From Acholeplasmatales bacterium (lineage in GTDB: Bacteria > Bacillota_I > Bacilli_A > Acholeplasmatales > Anaeroplasmataceae): 8,018 nucleotides of DNA. Location of the stretch: assembly GCA_017388605.1 (NCBI GenBank), contig JAFPIE010000013.1, positions 1 through 8,018 on the forward strand. Reading direction: 5' to 3'. A program made the translations under genes and the position numbers. The notes below the pieces were generated by a model that was not told the DNA's origin, ran no database searches, and was given only the letters and a program-made list of their open reading frames with translations. Shown in pieces: positions 5,172 to 8,018 of the stretch (position 1 is its first letter; each line of letters starts with the position of its first letter).

Positions 5172-8018
5172 TTGAAAAATCCAAATTTAGACGAATTAAG
5201 TGAAGAAGAGCTTAAGGAATATTTAGCAAAGCATTCCGATGAGGATCTTCGTGCCGATATGGATGGTGGAGTAGCAAACGATGATATCGATGCAGTAGAG
5301 GTTGCAGAGGAAATACAAATGCCAGCCCCAAAGAAAGCAAGAAAGGTTGCTACTAAAGAGGAAAAGGAAAGAAAAAAAGCTGAAAAGCTAAGAGAAAAGC
5401 AAATCGCCAAAAGAAGAAGACAATTAAGAAAGAATCCTTCTACTTTGGTAAGATATAAAATTGACCCAGAGATTGGTTTAACAGATGAAATAGCTGAGCA
5501 GCGTATGATTGATGAGCTTACGAATAGAACAAAAACAAAGTCTAATCGTAGTGTATTTAGAATCATTATGCACAATCTATTCACCTTCTTTAATATTTTA
5601 ATCTTTGTTATTGCTGGAATCTTAATTTGGCAAAAGGCTCCGATTACAGACTTTGTATTCTTACTTATGGTTTCATGTAATATCATCATTGGTATTATCC
5701 AAGAAATCAATGCTAAGAATATGATTGATAAGCTATCCTTAATGAATGCACCTACAGCATTCGTAAAAAGAAGTGGTGTCGTTCATGAAATTCCAATTGA
5801 GGATGTTGTACTAGATGATTGCATATTACTTGAAAATGGTAGACAAATTTGTGCAGACTCTATTGTACTTGAGGGAGCAATTGAGGTTAATGAATCCTTA
5901 CTTACTGGTGAATCTGATGCAATATTAAAGAAGCCAGGAGATCAGCTATTCTCAGGCTCTTATGTAGTATCTGGTAAATGTAGCGCGAGAGTAGATAAGG
6001 TTGGAAAGGATAATTATATTGAAAAGCTTGCAAGCCAAGCTAAGCAATATAAGGCTCCTAAATCCGATTTATATGGCTCTTTAAATAAGATTATTAAATT
6101 TATGGCCTTCCCAGTAGTCATCTGTGGTTCTTTATTATTCTGGAGAATGTATTCATCCATTCATCCAGCAATTTACAGCTTAGAAATGCAAGAAATTGTA
6201 AGAAAAACTGCTGGTGCGATGATTGGTATGATCCCATCTGGATTATTCCTAATGTCAACAATTGCACTATATATAGGTGTAATAAAGCTTGGTCAAAGAA
6301 ATGTATTAGTACAGGATGTTTACTGTGTAGAAATGCTTGCACGTGTAAACTGTATTTGTTTGGATAAAACAGGTACCATTACCGATGGTACAATGGTTGT
6401 AAAGAATGTTATTGATTATAATAATGTTCATGGTCTTGCGACTAGAAATATTGTTTCTGCAATGCTAAATGCATTACAGGATAGAAATATGACAAGCCAA
6501 GCCCTAAAGGAAAAATTTGGACTTGGAAAAAGAATAAGACATACAGCAACCATTCCATTTTCTTCCTCAAGAAAATTCCAGGCAGTTACCTTCGATAAAT
6601 ACGGTACATTCGCACTTGGTGCTCCTGAATTTGTATTAAAGGAAGATTTCAAAAGAGTAGAAAAGGATGTTAATAAATATGCAGCCTTAGGATATCGTGT
6701 ATTATGCTTAGCACACAAGGAAGGCACAATTACAGGTACAGAGATGCCTGAGGGTCCAATTGAAATCCTATCTATGATTTTAATTGAGGATAATATTCGT
6801 CCAGATGCAATTAATACCATTAGGTATTTTAAGGAATCTGGTGTTGAGGTAAGAGTAATTTCTGGTGATAACCCAATTACCGTATCTAAGATTGCCGCAA
6901 GAGCTGGTGTTGATGGCGCTGAAAGATTCGTTTCCCTAGATGGAAAGAGTGAATCCGATGTCATCAATGAGGTAAGAAAGGGTACTACCGTATTTGGTAG
7001 AGTATCTCCAGAGCAAAAGAAATTAATCATTAAAACATTAAAGGACTTAGGTAAGACGGTTGCCATGACGGGTGATGGTGTTAACGATATCCTAGCATTA
7101 AAGGAAGCCGACTGCTCCATTGCCGTTGCATCAGGCTCTCAAGCAGTAAGAAGCTGCTCTCACTTAGTTTTACTTGATTCGAATTTCGATTCTATGCCTA
7201 GTGTTGTTGCTGAAGGTAGAAGAGTTATCAATAATGTTGCAAAGGTTGCAGCCTTATTCCTAACGAAAACAATATTCTCCTTATTCTTAGCTATTGAAGC
7301 TTTAATTACAGGAGATTACCCAATTTCTACATCACAGCTTATCATCATTGAAGCATTCGCTATTGGTATTCCATCCTTAGTATTAGTTAACGAACCTAAT
7401 AATAGACCAGTTAAGGGTAGATTCCTTGCGAATGTCATTAGAGAATCACTTCCAGGTGCTTTAGTTATATTGATTATTTCAGCAATCGTATTCTTCTTAA
7501 AGGATGAAATGAATTTAAATACGATTTCCTTAAGAACAATTATCGTTATTGCTGCAACACATACCTGTATGATGGTATTATTCAAGGTTTGTAGACCATT
7601 TACTACAATTCATAAATTACTTTGTGGCTTCTGTTACTCAATGTTTATTATCATAATATTATTTGTTCCAAGATTCCTAGAATTAAGACCTATTGTCAAC
7701 TTTGCAGAATATGAATCAAACAAGCAAGATATAAAATATCTATCAAAATATCCAGCCATTTCTATGTCTAGTAAGGATTCTTATGTCGTTGATGGCAAGA
7801 TTGTGAATTTAACCTCTAGTGGTAAGGGTTGGACCGTTTCTGCAGCTGAAGCTGATGGATTATATTATTATAAAATTTCAGATATAGGACTTGCTGCAGG
7901 TACTGGTATAGTCTTAGATACTAGAGTATATATGCCAGATGTAAGCTATTCAAATAAGGGTGATATTTACGTTGGTGGATATTCAGTATATGGTAATATT
8001 GAATATTCTGATGGATTA
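5172..8018 (+). CDS. CtpE-like cation-translocating P-type ATPase with terminal extensions, runs off right edge
   Basis: All 949 codons in the window are open. P-type hallmarks are present: LLTGES (actuator, 243-248), DKTGT with phosphorylated D398, LGAPE in the nucleotide domain (482-486), SGDNPIT (564-570), TGDGVND (633-639) and a conserved GRVSPEQK (609-616). Hydrophobic segments fit M1 (about 135-152), M2 (157-177), M3 (307-324), M4 (346-371), M5 (690-712), M6 (718-739), M7 (757-777), M8 (788-806) and M9 (814-833). M4 has IPSGL (354-358) rather than the PEGL of P2A calcium pumps, and M6 lacks their N-x-x-T-D pattern. Overall it resembles the CtpE-like group, whose mycobacterial member is linked to calcium uptake; the ion here cannot be assigned. 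Oddities are about 95 extra N-terminal residues, acidic then Lys/Arg-rich, and over 110 polar residues after M9 with no M10 seen. It is the third gene of a tight cysS-mrnC-ATPase run. Confidence 0.93.
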   Translation, partial: MKNPNLDELSEEELKEYLAKHSDEDLRADMDGGVANDDIDAVEVAEEIQMPAPKKARKVATKEEKERKKAEKLREKQIAKRRRQLRKNPSTLVRYKIDPEIGLTDEIAEQRMIDELTNRTKTKSNRSVFRIIMHNLFTFFNILIFVIAGILIWQKAPITDFVFLLMVSCNIIIGIIQEINAKNMIDKLSLMNAPTAFVKRSGVVHEIPIEDVVLDDCILLENGRQICADSIVLEGAIEVNESLLTGESDAILKKPGDQLFSGSYVVSGKCSARVDKVGKDNYIEKLASQAKQYKAPKSDLYGSLNKIIKFMAFPVVICGSLLFWRMYSSIHPAIYSLEMQEIVRKTAGAMIGMIPSGLFLMSTIALYIGVIKLGQRNVLVQDVYCVEMLARVNCICLDKTGTITDGTMVVKNVIDYNNVHGLATRNIVSAMLNALQDRNMTSQALKEKFGLGKRIRHTATIPFSSSRKFQAVTFDKYGTFALGAPEFVLKEDFKRVEKDVNKYAALGYRVLCLAHKEGTITGTEMPEGPIEILSMILIEDNIRPDAINTIRYFKESGVEVRVISGDNPITVSKIAARAGVDGAERFVSLDGKSESDVINEVRKGTTVFGRVSPEQKKLIIKTLKDLGKTVAMTGDGVNDILALKEADCSIAVASGSQAVRSCSHLVLLDSNFDSMPSVVAEGRRVINNVAKVAALFLTKTIFSLFLAIEALITGDYPISTSQLIIIEAFAIGIPSLVLVNEPNNRPVKGRFLANVIRESLPGALVILIISAIVFFLKDEMNLNTISLRTIIVIAATHTCMMVLFKVCRPFTTIHKLLCGFCYSMFIIIILFVPRFLELRPIVNFAEYESNKQDIKYLSKYPAISMSSKDSYVVDGKIVNLTSSGKGWTVSAAEADGLYYYKISDIGLAAGTGIVLDTRVYMPDVSYSNKGDIYVGGYSVYGNIEYSDGL

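Noticed and set aside
5259..5261. ATG at codon 30 as the ATPase start
   Set aside because: No ribosome binding site precedes it, whereas TTG at 5172 has GGGAGG at ideal spacing and directly follows the mrnC stop.
5144..5710. 188-codon minus-strand open frame opposite the mrnC-ATPase junction
   Set aside because: Long runs of Ser, Phe and Leu are the antisense of the Lys/Glu-rich ATPase N-terminus; no ribosome binding site or recognisable domain.
6428..7120. 230-codon minus-strand open frame opposite the ATPase
   Set aside because: It lies entirely within the coding sequence for the conserved nucleotide-binding and hinge regions of the ATPase. Its translation is Ser/Leu/Pro-rich, typical of an antisense shadow.
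1..8018. Alternative genetic code (UGA as tryptophan)
   Set aside because: No complete gene ends in TGA, but no in-frame TGA occurs in the real genes either, and tryptophan is encoded by TGG; the standard bacterial code explains everything.
1..8018. CRISPR array, transposon ends, tRNA or rRNA genes
   Set aside because: No regularly spaced direct repeats, transposase motifs, terminal inverted repeats or tRNA-like cloverleaf sequence were seen; nearly all the window is coding.

Overview
The window looks like a chromosomal segment from a low-GC Bacillota bacterium. It is AT-rich, favours A/T-ending codons and AGA arginine codons, has strong AGGAG-type ribosome binding sites, carries a type II lipoprotein signal, and pairs cysS with mrnC (Mini-ribonuclease III), an order typical of Bacillota. 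An anaerobic, gut-type member of the Bacilli/Erysipelotrichia side is plausible, because of the oxygen-sensitive CoA-dehydratase-activator family gene and the GLUG-type surface lipoprotein. That placement is inference. The three complete genes end in TAG, TAA and TAA, and tryptophan is encoded by TGG, so nothing requires a non-standard code.

Layout. (1) Positions 1-1567, minus strand: the N-terminal 522 residues of a large activase-family protein with two tandem ATP-binding ASKHA domains, each with a pair of cysteines fitting an iron-sulfur site; it runs off the left edge. (2) Positions 1568-1775: a compact divergent intergenic region with a near-consensus promoter in each direction. Palindromes overlap both -10 elements, and three copies of TTGTAC/GTACAA lie in the region. 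(3) Positions 1776-3410, plus strand: a 544-residue lipoprotein with an FN3-like N-terminal part and GLUG-like beta-helix repeats. (4) Positions 3415-3432: a small hairpin plus T-run, a weak or attenuating terminator candidate. (5) Positions 3457-8018, plus strand: cysS (cysteinyl-tRNA synthetase), mrnC and a CtpE-like P-type ATPase, with single-base gaps between genes. The ATPase uses a TTG start and runs off the right edge.

How the parts fit. cysS and mrnC are housekeeping genes for tRNA charging and 23S rRNA maturation. The ATPase is a cation transporter that appears to be translated as part of the same message. No separate promoter or T-box is visible before cysS, so the three genes may depend on read-through from the lipoprotein promoter at about 1692-1720. 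The least ordinary items are the operator-like structure of the divergent promoter region, the lipoprotein, and the ATPase, which has a charged N-terminal extension, a long post-M9 domain and a PSGL motif in M4. I found no CRISPR array, insertion sequence, tRNA, rRNA or clear defence system, and no convincing new multi-gene system.
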